64,000 bases of DNA from Frankineae bacterium MT45 (GTDB lineage: Bacteria; Actinomycetota; Actinomycetes; Mycobacteriales; Jatrophihabitantaceae): assembly GCA_900100325.1 (NCBI GenBank), contig LT629697.1:558001-622000 (forward strand), read 5' to 3'. Positions 16,828 through 24,544 of this stretch are shown piece after piece. The notes under the pieces are model-generated. The model was given only the letters and a program-made list of their open reading frames with translations. It had not been told where the DNA came from and did not search any database. How positions within the stretch are numbered: the first letter of the stretch is position 1; each line of letters opens with the position of its first letter. A program made the position numbers and the translations under genes.

Positions 16828-17718
16828 CTACTTGAGCAGCCGCGACATCCGCCGGTCAGCCAGCCCTCGTCCCTCGGTCTGGCAGGTCGGGCAGTACTGG
16901 AACGACTTGCTGGCGAAGGAGACCTCGCCGATCGTGTCACCGCAGACCGGGCAGGGCAGGCCGGCCTTGCCGTGGACGGCCAGGCCGCTGCGCTTCTCAC
17001 CCTTGAGGGTGGCCGCCTTCTGCCCGACCGAGCGCTGCACCGCCTCGGTGAGCTCGGCCCGCATCGCCGCGAAGAGCCGGGCCAGCTCGTCGTCGGTGAG
17101 TTTGGAGGTGTTCTTGAACGGCGAGAGGCGAGCGGCGTGGAGGATCTCGTCGGAGTAGGCGTTGCCGATCCCGGCCAGCACGTTCTGGTCGGTGATGACG
17201 CCCTTCACCTGAGCGCGGTGCGAACGCAGCAGCTCCGCGAACTGGGCCTCGTCAAGGTCGAGGGCGTCCGGGCCCAGACGGGCGATGCCGGGTACCTCGG
17301 CCGGGTCGCGGACCAGATAGACGGCCAGCCGCTTCTGGGTACCGGCCTCGGTGAGGTCGAACCCGCTGACCGGGCCGTCCTTACCCGTCGCTTCGTCGAA
17401 CTCCGGGGCCAGATGCAGGCGCAGGGCGATCGGGCCCTTCCCGCCGGGGCGCGGAGGGGCGGCTGGGAGGGAGTCGCGCCACTGCAGCCAGCCGGCCCGC
17501 GAGAAGTGTGTGATGAGGTGCAGGCCGCTGACGTCGATGTCCAGGAACTTGCCGTGCCGACCGGCGCCGGTGATCGGTGCGCCGTAGAGCGCCGTCAGGG
17601 GTGGGTCGAAGGTCTTCACGGCACTGAAGGACGCGACATCGATGCGCATGACGGTGCGATCCAACGCCCGTTCGCGCAGGAACGCAGCCAACGCCTCTAC
17701 CTCAGGAAGTTCGGGCAC
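16828..17718 (-). CDS. Fpg/Nei-family DNA glycosylase/AP lyase
   Basis: The protein begins MPELPEVEAL, so Pro2 and Glu3 are the catalytic residues after Met removal. The H2TH region includes NVLAGIGNAYSDEILHAARLSPF, and the C-terminal zinc finger has CPVC and CPTC. It excises oxidised bases such as 8-oxoguanine or oxidised pyrimidines. The 296-aa length and SAVKTF insertion match the actinobacterial Nei-like branch more than classical MutM. The exact substrate range cannot be read from sequence. Confidence 0.92.
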   Translation of the reverse strand: MPELPEVEALAAFLRERALDRTVMRIDVASFSAVKTFDPPLTALYGAPITGAGRHGKFLDIDVSGLHLITHFSRAGWLQWRDSLPAAPPRPGGKGPIALRLHLAPEFDEATGKDGPVSGFDLTEAGTQKRLAVYLVRDPAEVPGIARLGPDALDLDEAQFAELLRSHRAQVKGVITDQNVLAGIGNAYSDEILHAARLSPFKNTSKLTDDELARLFAAMRAELTEAVQRSVGQKAATLKGEKRSGLAVHGKAGLPCPVCGDTIGEVSFASKSFQYCPTCQTEGRGLADRRMSRLLK

Positions 17719-17796
17719 TTGACGAGCCTAAGCGGGAATGGATGGTTTCGGCCACGCCCCGGCGTTCGCCCAGCGCGATCCGGCTAGCCTGAACGC

Positions 17797-18402
17797 GTGT
17801 CGGAGGGCGGAGCTGTTGGGGAGCCGGATCAGGTCGACCACCCGGGTTCGCCGGGACGTCTGCGCCGCCACCGCCGGCTCATCATTGCCCTGAGCATGTT
17901 GCTCGCCGGCTGGCTGGTGGCCTGCACGGTGCTGCTCGTCTTTCCGTCCGTCGACGCACCGAAGCAGGCCGACGCGGTGGTGGTGCTCGGGCCGCCCGGG
18001 GCCGCCCGCCTGAGTGAGGCGATGACCCTGCTGCACGACGGCGTCTCCAGCAACCTGGTGATCTCGGTGAACAGCGTCAAGCAGCGCGCGGCCAACGCGC
18101 TCTGCGAGCACCCGCCGGCGGGAATCACCGTGCACTGCTTTCACCCCGACCCGCCGACCACCCGGGGCGAGGGGCGTGGGCTGCAGAAGCTGATCAGCGC
18201 GAACGGCTGGACGTCGGTGGCCGTGGTGACGTCGAAGTACCACATCTCGCGGGCCCGCTTCATCCTGAACAACTGCACCGACGGAGCGCAGATAAGCATG
18301 GTCGCGGCGAGCTCGGAGCGGATCTCGGCCGCCGAGTGGGCTTATCAGTTCCTGTATCAGACGGCCGGATTCGCCAAGGCATTGCTGCAGTTCCGATGCT
18401 GA
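17797..18402 (+). CDS. YdcF/ElyC-family (DUF218) membrane-anchored protein
   Basis: One N-terminal transmembrane segment (about residues 28-50) is followed by a DUF218 domain: ADAVVVLGPPGAARLSEAMTLL, NLVISVN, and VAVVTSKYHISRARFI. Family members act in envelope processes (ElyC, SanA), but no reaction is established. The stop overlaps the start of the NUDIX gene (ATGCTGA), suggesting translational coupling. Confidence 0.85.
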   Translation: MSEGGAVGEPDQVDHPGSPGRLRRHRRLIIALSMLLAGWLVACTVLLVFPSVDAPKQADAVVVLGPPGAARLSEAMTLLHDGVSSNLVISVNSVKQRAANALCEHPPAGITVHCFHPDPPTTRGEGRGLQKLISANGWTSVAVVTSKYHISRARFILNNCTDGAQISMVAASSERISAAEWAYQFLYQTAGFAKALLQFRC

Positions 18403-18860
18403 CACCCGGTGCTGGCTCCGGCTCCGGCTCGGCTGCTCGGCCGCCGCTGGATGTGGTGGCGTGGGTCTGCCTCCAGGACGGGCTGCTGCTGCACGTGCGG
18501 ACGCGCGGGAATAGCGCCTTCTACGTTCCTGGCGGCAAGCGCGAGCCGGGCGAGAGCGATGCCGAGGCGCTGCTGCGCGAGGTGCGTGAGGAGCTCGGGG
18601 TGCTCCTCGACCCGGCCACCCTCCGGCTGGCGGCGACCGTCGAGGCGCCGGCTCATGGTGTGCACGAGGGGCGTCAGGTGCGGATGCTCTGCTTCTTCGC
18701 CTCGCCCCTGCCTTCGTCGCCGCCTCCGGCGCCGGCGTCGGAGATCGCCGAGTTGCGCTGGCTGGCCCTCTCCGACGGGCCGATCACGGCACCGGCCGAC
18801 ATCCAGTTGATGGAGCTGCTGGTGGCCCAGGGCCTGCTCGCCGCATCGCGTGCGGTTTGA
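18396..18860 (+). CDS. NUDIX hydrolase
   Basis: A 154-aa protein with a perfect Nudix box at residues 47-69 (G-x5-E-x7-REVREELG). It would hydrolyse a nucleoside diphosphate linked to another moiety; the substrate is unknown. ATG 18396 is chosen because the fold begins soon after it and because it overlaps the YdcF stop by 7 bases. A GTG start would extend it needlessly into that gene. Confidence 0.9.
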   Translation: MLTPGAGSGSGSAARPPLDVVAWVCLQDGLLLHVRTRGNSAFYVPGGKREPGESDAEALLREVREELGVLLDPATLRLAATVEAPAHGVHEGRQVRMLCFFASPLPSSPPPAPASEIAELRWLALSDGPITAPADIQLMELLVAQGLLAASRAV

Positions 18861-18867
18861 TGGAGGC

Positions 18868-19236
18868 ATGACAAATCTCGAGAAGCCAATCATCGAATTC
18901 CCGGCCGGCGATGCTCCCGAGGATCTCGACATCCTCGACATCGTCGTCGGTGAGGGTGCCGAGGCCGTCCGCGGCGCCACCGTCGAGGTCCACTACGTCG
19001 GCGTCGAGCACGACAGTGGCGCCGAGTTCGACGCCTCCTGGAACCGCGGCGAGTCGATCGAGTTCCCGCTGCAGGGGCTCATCCAGGGTTGGCAGGAGGG
19101 CATCCCCGGCATGAAGGTCGGCGGACGCCGCCAGCTCACCATCCCGCCGGAGAAGGCTTACGGACCGGCCGGCTCCGGGCACCGTCTCTCGGGGAAGACG
19201 CTGATCTTCGTCATCGATCTCCTCGGCGTCCGCTAA
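18868..19236 (+). CDS. FKBP-type peptidyl-prolyl cis-trans isomerase
   Basis: A 122-aa single FKBP domain: DIVVGEGAEAVRGATVEVHYVG, FDASWNRGESIEFPLQG, LIQGWQEGIPGMKVGGRRQL and IPPEKAYG. It catalyses proline isomerisation and is probably cytoplasmic, with no signal peptide. GGAGG at 18862-18866 fits ATG 18868, which excludes the upstream GTG at 18850. It follows the NUDIX gene by 7 bases. Confidence 0.95.
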   Translation: MTNLEKPIIEFPAGDAPEDLDILDIVVGEGAEAVRGATVEVHYVGVEHDSGAEFDASWNRGESIEFPLQGLIQGWQEGIPGMKVGGRRQLTIPPEKAYGPAGSGHRLSGKTLIFVIDLLGVR

Positions 19237-19249
19237 GCGGTTCGCGCCC

Positions 19250-19456
19250 ATGCGTGAGGTGTCGATCCGGGAGGACTCGATCCGTCTCGGGCAGCTGCTG
19301 AAGCTGGCCGATGTGGTTCAGAACGGGTCAGACGTCAAGGAACTGCTGGCCGCCGGCGAGGTTCTGGTGAACTCCGAGGTGGAGCTTCGGCGGGGCCGGC
19401 AGCTGGTGCGCGGTGATCGGGTTCTCGTCGGTGGCGAGGAACTGCTCGTCAGCTGA
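19250..19456 (+). CDS. S4-domain RNA-binding protein
   Basis: A 68-aa protein made almost wholly of an S4 domain: IRLGQLLKLADVVQNGSDVKELLAAGEV, then NSEVELRRGRQL. It resembles YbcJ/YaaA-type small S4 proteins, which probably bind structured RNA. It is 13 bases after the FKBP gene and overlaps the 3' end of the convergent GNAT gene by 8 bases. Confidence 0.9.
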   Translation: MREVSIREDSIRLGQLLKLADVVQNGSDVKELLAAGEVLVNSEVELRRGRQLVRGDRVLVGGEELLVS

Positions 19457-19937
19457 GGCCGCTCGTTTCCTGGGGCGACATGTTGTACGTGATGAAGTTG
19501 CTGGCCGTCGCCACCCGGTCGTAGGCGGTACGCGCCCGGACGTTGGTATCCGAGGTGATCCAGCGGATCACGTCCCAGCCCTGCTCCCGGGCCCGCCGGC
19601 GGAGCTCGGCCAGTAGCGCCTCGACGGCTCCGCTGCCGCGGGCCTCGGGGGCGACGAAGAGGTCGTCCAGGTAGCAGCCGATCGCCCCGTGCAGTGGACG
19701 GGCGAAGGCCCGGAAGTGGGCCAGCCCGGCCGGGGGCGCATCCGCCGACTCGCGGACGACGACACCGTTCACTTCGTTGGCCGGGTCATGGAGCCAGCCC
19801 CAGACCCGATCTAGCTTCGCCGGGTAGGCCGGCACTTCGTAGAAGTCGCAGTAGCCGGTGTAGAGCTGCTGCCAGCGATCGCGGTCGCTGGGCCGGAGGT
19901 CGGTGACCAGCCATGTCGGGTTGCTCGGGTCAGGCAT
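19449..19937 (-). CDS. GNAT-family N-acetyltransferase
   Basis: A 162-aa GNAT fold with acetyl-CoA-binding motif A as LDDLFVAPEARGSGAVEALLAEL (about residues 90-112). The later WDVIRWITSDTNVRARTAYDRV segment is motif B. The substrate is unknown. It is convergent with the S4 gene and lies beyond the lon terminator palindrome. Confidence 0.87.
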   Translation of the reverse strand: MPDPSNPTWLVTDLRPSDRDRWQQLYTGYCDFYEVPAYPAKLDRVWGWLHDPANEVNGVVVRESADAPPAGLAHFRAFARPLHGAIGCYLDDLFVAPEARGSGAVEALLAELRRRAREQGWDVIRWITSDTNVRARTAYDRVATASNFITYNMSPQETSGLS

Positions 19938-19958
19938 CTGGCCACCCTCTCATGCGCC

Positions 19959-20006
19959 CGCTTTTGGCAAGATGGCACGCCATACGATGCCATCCTGCCA
20001 AAAGCG
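19959..20006. terminator. 19-bp palindrome (one mismatch) after lon; TTTTGGCA family
   Basis: Left arm CGCTTTTGGCAAGATGGCA (19959-19977), 10-base loop, right arm 19988-20006, with 18 of 19 positions paired. It lies 9 bases beyond the lon stop and 22 bases upstream of the GNAT start, so it probably terminates lon transcripts. It shares the outer TTTTGGCA/TGCCAAAA with the palindrome at 61427-61476. Confidence 0.75.
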
Positions 20007-20015
20007 GAGTGCTTG

Positions 20016-22358
20016 TTAGGCGGCGACGGCCTCATCGGTGGTCGCAGCCTCGCTGACGAGCGCCTGAGCCACGATGTCGGCCACGTCGCCGACCAGCCGG
20101 ACGTCGAGCGCTTCGAGCACCTCGGCCGGCACGTCGTCTAGGTCCGGCTCATTGCGGGCCGGCAGGAAGATCGTCTTCAACCCGGCACGCTGGGCCGCCA
20201 TCAGTTTCTGCTTGACGCCACCGATCGGCAGGACCCGCCCGTTCAGGGTCACCTCGCCGGTCATCCCGACGTCCGAGCGGACCGGACGCCCGGTGGCGAG
20301 CGACGCCAGGGCCGTCACCATCGTGACGCCGGCCGACGGGCCGTCCTTCGGCACTGCCCCGGCCGGCACGTGGATGTGTACCGACCGCTCGAGCGCTGCG
20401 GCCTCGATGCCCAGCTGGCTGGCGTGCGAGCGGAGGTAGGAGACCGCGATCTGCGCCGACTCCTTCATCACGTCGCCGAGCTGCCCGGTCAGGGTGAGTC
20501 CCGCCTTTGACGCACCATCGGTCTCGGGAGCGGCCGCCTCGATGAAGAGGACGTCACCGCCCAGGCCCGTGACGGCGAGCCCCGTGGCCACTCCGGGCAC
20601 CGAGGTACGTTCGGCCGTCTCGGGGGTGAAGCGTGGACGTCCGAGGTAGTCGCGTAGCTCGGATTCCCCGACAATCAAAGGCGTATCCGCGCCGCCGGCC
20701 AACTTGGTGGCGACCTTGCGCAGCACCTTGCCGATGCCCCGCTCCAGCTGGCGGACGCCGGCCTCACGGGTGTAGTCGGACGCGATCTGGCGTAGCGCCT
20801 CGTCGGTGAGCTGCACCTCGTCGTCGCTGAGCGCATTCCGCTCCAACTGCCGCGGCAGCAGGTGCTGACGGGCGATGGCGACCTTGTCGTCCTCGGTGTA
20901 TCCGTCCAGGGTCACCAGCTCCATCCGGTCCAGCAGCGGGCCGGGGATCTGCTCAACCGTGTTCGCGGTGGCGATGAAAAGCACGTCCGAGAGGTCGAGT
21001 TCGATCTCCAGGTAGTGGTCGCGGAAGGTGTGGTTCTGCGCCGGGTCCAGCACTTCCAGCAGCGCCGCCGCCGGGTCACCGCGGAAGTCGGAGCCGAGCT
21101 TGTCGACCTCGTCCAGCAGCACCACCGGGTTCATCGAGCCGGCCTCGGCGATGGCCCGCACGATCCGTCCCGGGAGCGAACCGACGTAGGTGCGCCGGTG
21201 GCCACGGATCTCCGCCTCGTCGCGGACGCCGCCGAGCGCTACCCGGACGAACTTGCGATCCAGGGCGCGGGCCACGCTCTCGCCGAGCGAGGTCTTGCCG
21301 ACCCCGGGCGGGCCGGCCAGGGCCAGCACGGCACCGGAACCGCGACCGCCGACGACGGCAAGGCCACGCTCGGCCCGCCGGGCCCGGACGGCCAGGTACT
21401 CGGTGATGCGATCCTTCACGTCATCCAGCCCGTGGTGGTCGGCGTCGAGGACGGCCCGGGCCGCAGAGACGTCGGTGTTGTCCTCGGTGCGCACGGACCA
21501 CGGCAGCTCCAGCACGGTGTCGAGCCAGGTGCGGATCCAGCCGGACTCGGGGCTCTGCTCGCTCGCCCGCTCCAGCTTCCCCACCTCACGCAGGGCGGCT
21601 TCCCTTACTTTCTCAGGCAGATCCGCCGCCTCGACCCGTCCGCGGTAGTCATCCGCCCCCTCCGGCTCACCCTCCCCGAGCTCCTTGCGGATCGCGGCGA
21701 GCTGCTGGCGGAGCAGGAACTCACGCTGGCTGGACTCCATGCCCTCGCGGACGTCGTCACGGATCTTCTCGGTGACCTCCAGCTCGGCCAGGTGGGTGCG
21801 GGTCCACTCGATGAGTGCACTCAGACGCTCGGAGATGTCTGGGGTCTCCAGCACCTGGAGCTTCTGCTCGGCGGTCAGGTAGGAGGCCCAACCCGCGGTG
21901 TCGGCCAGCGTCGACGGGTCGGTGATCTGCTTGACCGAGTCGATGATCTGCCAGGCGTTGCGGCGTTCGAGCACGGCGACGACGAGCTTCTTGTACTCCT
22001 CGGCCAGCTCACTCGTCCGCTCGTCGGCCGGCGGCGTCTCGACGAGTTCGGCCTCGACCCACAGAGCCGCACCGACCCCCGTCACGCCGTGCCCGATGCG
22101 GGCGCGTGCCTCGGCCCGCAGCACCGCACCGGGACGGCCGCCAGGAAGTCGGCCGAGCTGCTCGATCGTCGCGACGGCCCCGAAGGTCGGGTAGCGGTCG
22201 GCGAGCCGAGCGGCGATCAGGATGGTGTCGTCGGAGCCGGCGCGGGCGGCGTCGATGGCGGCCTGGGCCTGCTCGTCGAGCTCGATCGGGACGACCATGC
22301 CGGGCAGGATCACCTGATCGGTGAGGGAGAGAACGGGAAGTTCGAGCGTCTTCGTCAT
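20016..22358 (-). CDS. lon: ATP-dependent protease La (Lon)
   Basis: A 780-aa Lon. The N-terminal substrate-binding domain begins LELPVLSLTDQVILPGMVVP. The AAA+ module has Walker A GPPGVGKTSLG near residue 350 and Walker B VVLLDEVDKLGSDFRGDP. The serine protease domain has KDGPSAGVTM with the catalytic Ser near 675. It degrades damaged and regulatory proteins in the cytoplasm. ATG 22358 has AAGGGGA upstream. An ATG ten codons earlier (22388) lies inside the HAIR operator and is rejected. Regulation by HspR is predicted. Confidence 0.97.
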   Translation of the reverse strand: MTKTLELPVLSLTDQVILPGMVVPIELDEQAQAAIDAARAGSDDTILIAARLADRYPTFGAVATIEQLGRLPGGRPGAVLRAEARARIGHGVTGVGAALWVEAELVETPPADERTSELAEEYKKLVVAVLERRNAWQIIDSVKQITDPSTLADTAGWASYLTAEQKLQVLETPDISERLSALIEWTRTHLAELEVTEKIRDDVREGMESSQREFLLRQQLAAIRKELGEGEPEGADDYRGRVEAADLPEKVREAALREVGKLERASEQSPESGWIRTWLDTVLELPWSVRTEDNTDVSAARAVLDADHHGLDDVKDRITEYLAVRARRAERGLAVVGGRGSGAVLALAGPPGVGKTSLGESVARALDRKFVRVALGGVRDEAEIRGHRRTYVGSLPGRIVRAIAEAGSMNPVVLLDEVDKLGSDFRGDPAAALLEVLDPAQNHTFRDHYLEIELDLSDVLFIATANTVEQIPGPLLDRMELVTLDGYTEDDKVAIARQHLLPRQLERNALSDDEVQLTDEALRQIASDYTREAGVRQLERGIGKVLRKVATKLAGGADTPLIVGESELRDYLGRPRFTPETAERTSVPGVATGLAVTGLGGDVLFIEAAAPETDGASKAGLTLTGQLGDVMKESAQIAVSYLRSHASQLGIEAAALERSVHIHVPAGAVPKDGPSAGVTMVTALASLATGRPVRSDVGMTGEVTLNGRVLPIGGVKQKLMAAQRAGLKTIFLPARNEPDLDDVPAEVLEALDVRLVGDVADIVAQALVSEAATTDEAVAA

Positions 22359-22378
22359 GTACTTGTCCCCTTCAGGGA

Positions 22379-22399
22379 GTTGAGTCATAGAGGCTCAAG
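22379..22399. promoter_or_regulatory. HAIR element (HspR operator) upstream of lon
   Basis: GTTGAGT-N7-GCTCAAG, against the known HAIR consensus CTTGAGT-N7-ACTCAAG: six of seven positions match in each half and the 7-base spacing is exact. It lies 21 bases upstream of the lon start. HspR repression of lon is established in Streptomyces and related genera. Confidence 0.85.
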
Positions 22400-22564
22400 T
22401 CATGACAGGGGCGGGTTGTTCCTGGGATCGACGCTGATCGCTCACGGCGAACTGCCGGAACCCGACGGCGCTGGATACGTCTCATGTGTCAATGTGCCGG
22501 GGTGTCCCTTCCGGTTGATGTGCCGGTGGTGGTTCCGTAAAGGGCGGCTTGTTGTTCTGTTCAG

Positions 22565-23242
22565 GTGCTGTGGTTGGGGGTTGATGTGCCGGGTCGGTTG
22601 AATGATCTGCTTGTGGAGTGGGTCGTGCCGTTGTTGCAGGAGGTGGGGTTTCGTCGGTCGGGGCGGAAGTTTGTGCTTGCTACCCAGGACAGCGGTGGTG
22701 TGGTTGTGCAGTTCCGCCCGCATGACACGTATACGGAAGGTGGGTTTCTGCTTGACTGGTCGGTGACGTCGGCGGCGGGGTGGCGGTGTCTTCTGGAGAC
22801 GAAGGTGGCCGGAAATACGCCGGCGGTGGCGTGGGGGATCGTTCGCAAGTCCGTCTTTCCGGTTGACGGTTTCTGGATCGTGCCGAATTCCAATATTTGG
22901 AAGTACCCGGACTCGGATTCTGGGGTGGCGGCTTGTGGTGCGTCGCTGGCTCGGATTCTCCAGACCTCGTTGGTTCCGTTGTGGCTGAGTCTGCTGGACC
23001 CGGTCGCGTTGGAAGCGGAACTGAACCGTAAACCCGTCAATACGATGGACTTAAACGATGGGGAGTTGTTCTGGTCCCCGATTGGGGTGTGGCGCTACGT
23101 GGCGCTCCATATTGACGACGGTGATGTCGGTCGGCTGAGTGCCGACATCCGGCAGTTACAGGAGATGGTGCCCGACGATCAGCGGCTGCCGTGGTTCGAG
23201 AACCGGTTGAACAAGCGCGTCCACGCAGTAACCACGGGATAA
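22565..23242 (+). CDS. DUF4304-like protein of unknown function
   Basis: A 225-aa soluble protein. The N-terminal part (VVPLLQEVGFRRSGRKFVLATQDSGGVVVQFRP) resembles DUF4304 domains, which are common in mobile and polymorphic-toxin contexts as immunity or accessory proteins. No catalytic motif was recognised. Codon third positions contain visibly more A/T than in lon, suggesting acquisition. The start is probably GTG 22565, with GTG 22586 as an alternative. A 14-base repeat, GGTTGATGTGCCGG, occurs at 22513-22526 and again inside the gene start at 22579-22592. Confidence 0.6.
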   Translation: MLWLGVDVPGRLNDLLVEWVVPLLQEVGFRRSGRKFVLATQDSGGVVVQFRPHDTYTEGGFLLDWSVTSAAGWRCLLETKVAGNTPAVAWGIVRKSVFPVDGFWIVPNSNIWKYPDSDSGVAACGASLARILQTSLVPLWLSLLDPVALEAELNRKPVNTMDLNDGELFWSPIGVWRYVALHIDDGDVGRLSADIRQLQEMVPDDQRLPWFENRLNKRVHAVTTG

Positions 23243-23259
23243 GCGGCACGAAGGCGACG

Positions 23260-23709
23260 TCAGCGAACGTGACGATGCCTTTTCGGTTGATTCGTGTCGT
23301 AGGTCGAGGTGCCTGACGCCATCCAAGCGCTGAGCAGGCCCGCGTCGCCAGCCGCAGTCACTAGATCGTCGTCGGCCAATTGCTGAGCGGACGCGCAGTG
23401 GATCGCGTCGTATCCGCGCAGTCCGTGGGTCAGCGCGATGTCGGCGGCCGCTCGAACCAAGCGGTCGTCCGCTTCGACGATCTCCATCTCGCGCCAGAGG
23501 GTGTTGAGGGCCTCCAAGCCGGCGCGGTGGGCAGCCGTGGTGAGTCGCCGCAGCCGCTTCGCATGGGCGAGCTCGGCCGCGGTCTCGACGTAGGTGGGCC
23601 GGCTCGTGACGACCGCGTCCGAATCGCTCCAGAACTGCTGGCAGGCCGACGTGCTGGGCTCTTGGATGATCAGTGGGACGAAAGCCGAAGTGTCGAGATA
23701 GCCGATCAC
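23260..23709 (-). CDS. PIN-domain ribonuclease toxin VapC
   Basis: A 149-aa PIN domain with the acidic quartet intact: Asp6 (IGYLDTSAF), Glu42 (YVETAAEL), Asp101 (GYDAIHCA) and Asp122 (TAAGDAGL). VapC toxins cleave tRNA or rRNA in a Mg-dependent manner. The start is GTG 23709, overlapping the antitoxin stop as GTGA, the usual coupled vapBC layout. The cognate antitoxin frame is broken upstream, so how the toxin is neutralised is unclear. Confidence 0.88.
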   Translation of the reverse strand: MIGYLDTSAFVPLIIQEPSTSACQQFWSDSDAVVTSRPTYVETAAELAHAKRLRRLTTAAHRAGLEALNTLWREMEIVEADDRLVRAAADIALTHGLRGYDAIHCASAQQLADDDLVTAAGDAGLLSAWMASGTSTYDTNQPKRHRHVR

Positions 23710-23964
23710 CGTCGCTGCGCTTCGATGAGGTCGCTCACTGGACCAGTTGCTTTGATCGGTTTGGGGACGGACCGCGTGCGCGTACGAGCCGGGGTTACGC
23801 GTCCTTCGGCGATCAATTGCTCCAGTCGGCTCGGCTGATCGATCGGGACAATCCGAGCTATCGCCCGGCCGTGGTCAGTCACCGTGACGGTCTCGCCGGC
23901 ACGGACCTTTGCCAAGTGGCGGCTCAGCCCATCACGAAGGTCCCTCCCTTATCCCGATCTCCAT
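23706..23964 (-). pseudogene. VapB/Phd-type antitoxin, frameshifted by a 4-base duplication
   Basis: From ATG 23964, with GGAGGAA six bases upstream, the frame reads MEIGIRE and then meets TGA ten codons in. In another frame directly afterwards, DLRDGLSRHLAKVRAGETVT continues to a normal antitoxin ending ...SDLIEAQRR. MEIGIR plus DLRDGLSRHL is the classic Phd/YefM N-terminus. Removing one copy of AGGG from the tandem AGGGAGGG (plus strand CCCTCCCT, 23942-23949) restores one 84-aa frame. Possible explanations are a true loss of function, phase variation, a translational bypass or a sequencing error. A TTG at 23915 could only give a truncated protein. Confidence 0.85.
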
Positions 23965-23997
23965 CGGTTCCTCCACGTGGCCACTTTGATCGTTCCA

Positions 23998-24003
23998 AAT
24001 ATA
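23998..24003 (-). promoter_or_regulatory. Possible -10 of the vapBC promoter
   Basis: TATATT on the minus strand, 34 bases upstream of the antitoxin ATG, in an AT-rich gap between the divergent vapBC and EACC1 genes. The -35 region (TCGTTG at 17-base spacing) is weak. Confidence 0.35.
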
Positions 24004-24124
24004 GCCAAATTGAAGAAGTGCAACGACTAGAAGGTGCGAGTGTGGGTGTAGCGCTGAGTTGAAGTTGTGTCGCTCTGCGTGCCGGTTCGTGGGTAAAATC
24101 GGCACACCTAATAAGGGGTGTGGG

Positions 24125-24544
24125 ATGTCCACAGACGATTCGGGTGCAACCTTCGAGCTGGCGGTCGAGCTGCGCAGCAACGACTACTACCCCGACGACG
24201 AGCGCTGGCTCAGCCAGGTAAATGCTTACCGCTCTGAGCTGCACGGCCTCGTCGACACCCACCTGCAGTCGCGCCCGCTCGCCGGGTCGAAGGGTGGCGT
24301 CGACGAGCTCATCGTCGCCCTCGGCAGTGCGGGCGCATTCACCGCCGCCGTCGAATCCTTCCGGGCCTGGCTGGGTCGCGACCGCGGACGGCGCATCGAA
24401 GTCCGCTGGGACGACGGCGGAGTCGAGCACTACGTGAGCCTCACCGGCGAGGCCATTGACGTCGACTCCGTCCGCAGCATCGCCACCGCGGCGGCCCACC
24501 GGGTAGGGGGATCGGGATGGCCGGACGGTACCGCGCGCTACTGA
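24125..24544 (+). CDS. EACC1-like effector-associated constant component
   Basis: A 139-aa protein. The segment GGVDELIVALGSAGAFTAAVESFRAWLGRDRGRRIEVRW, followed by YVSLTGEAIDVDSV, matches the compact EACC1 family of actinobacterial conflict systems, encoded next to caspase, TIR or other effectors. EACC1 is thought to link to effector-associated domains, but its biochemistry is unknown. It overlaps the caspase gene by 28 bases, so the two are translationally coupled. ATG 24125 is chosen; a CACACC/GGTGTG hairpin and a TAAAAT hexamer (24094-24099) lie just upstream. Confidence 0.75.
   Translation: MSTDDSGATFELAVELRSNDYYPDDERWLSQVNAYRSELHGLVDTHLQSRPLAGSKGGVDELIVALGSAGAFTAAVESFRAWLGRDRGRRIEVRWDDGGVEHYVSLTGEAIDVDSVRSIATAAAHRVGGSGWPDGTARY

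Noticed and set aside
20862-22601. Long plus-strand open frame opposite lon
   Set aside because: Low-complexity translation antisense to a clearly conserved protease gene.
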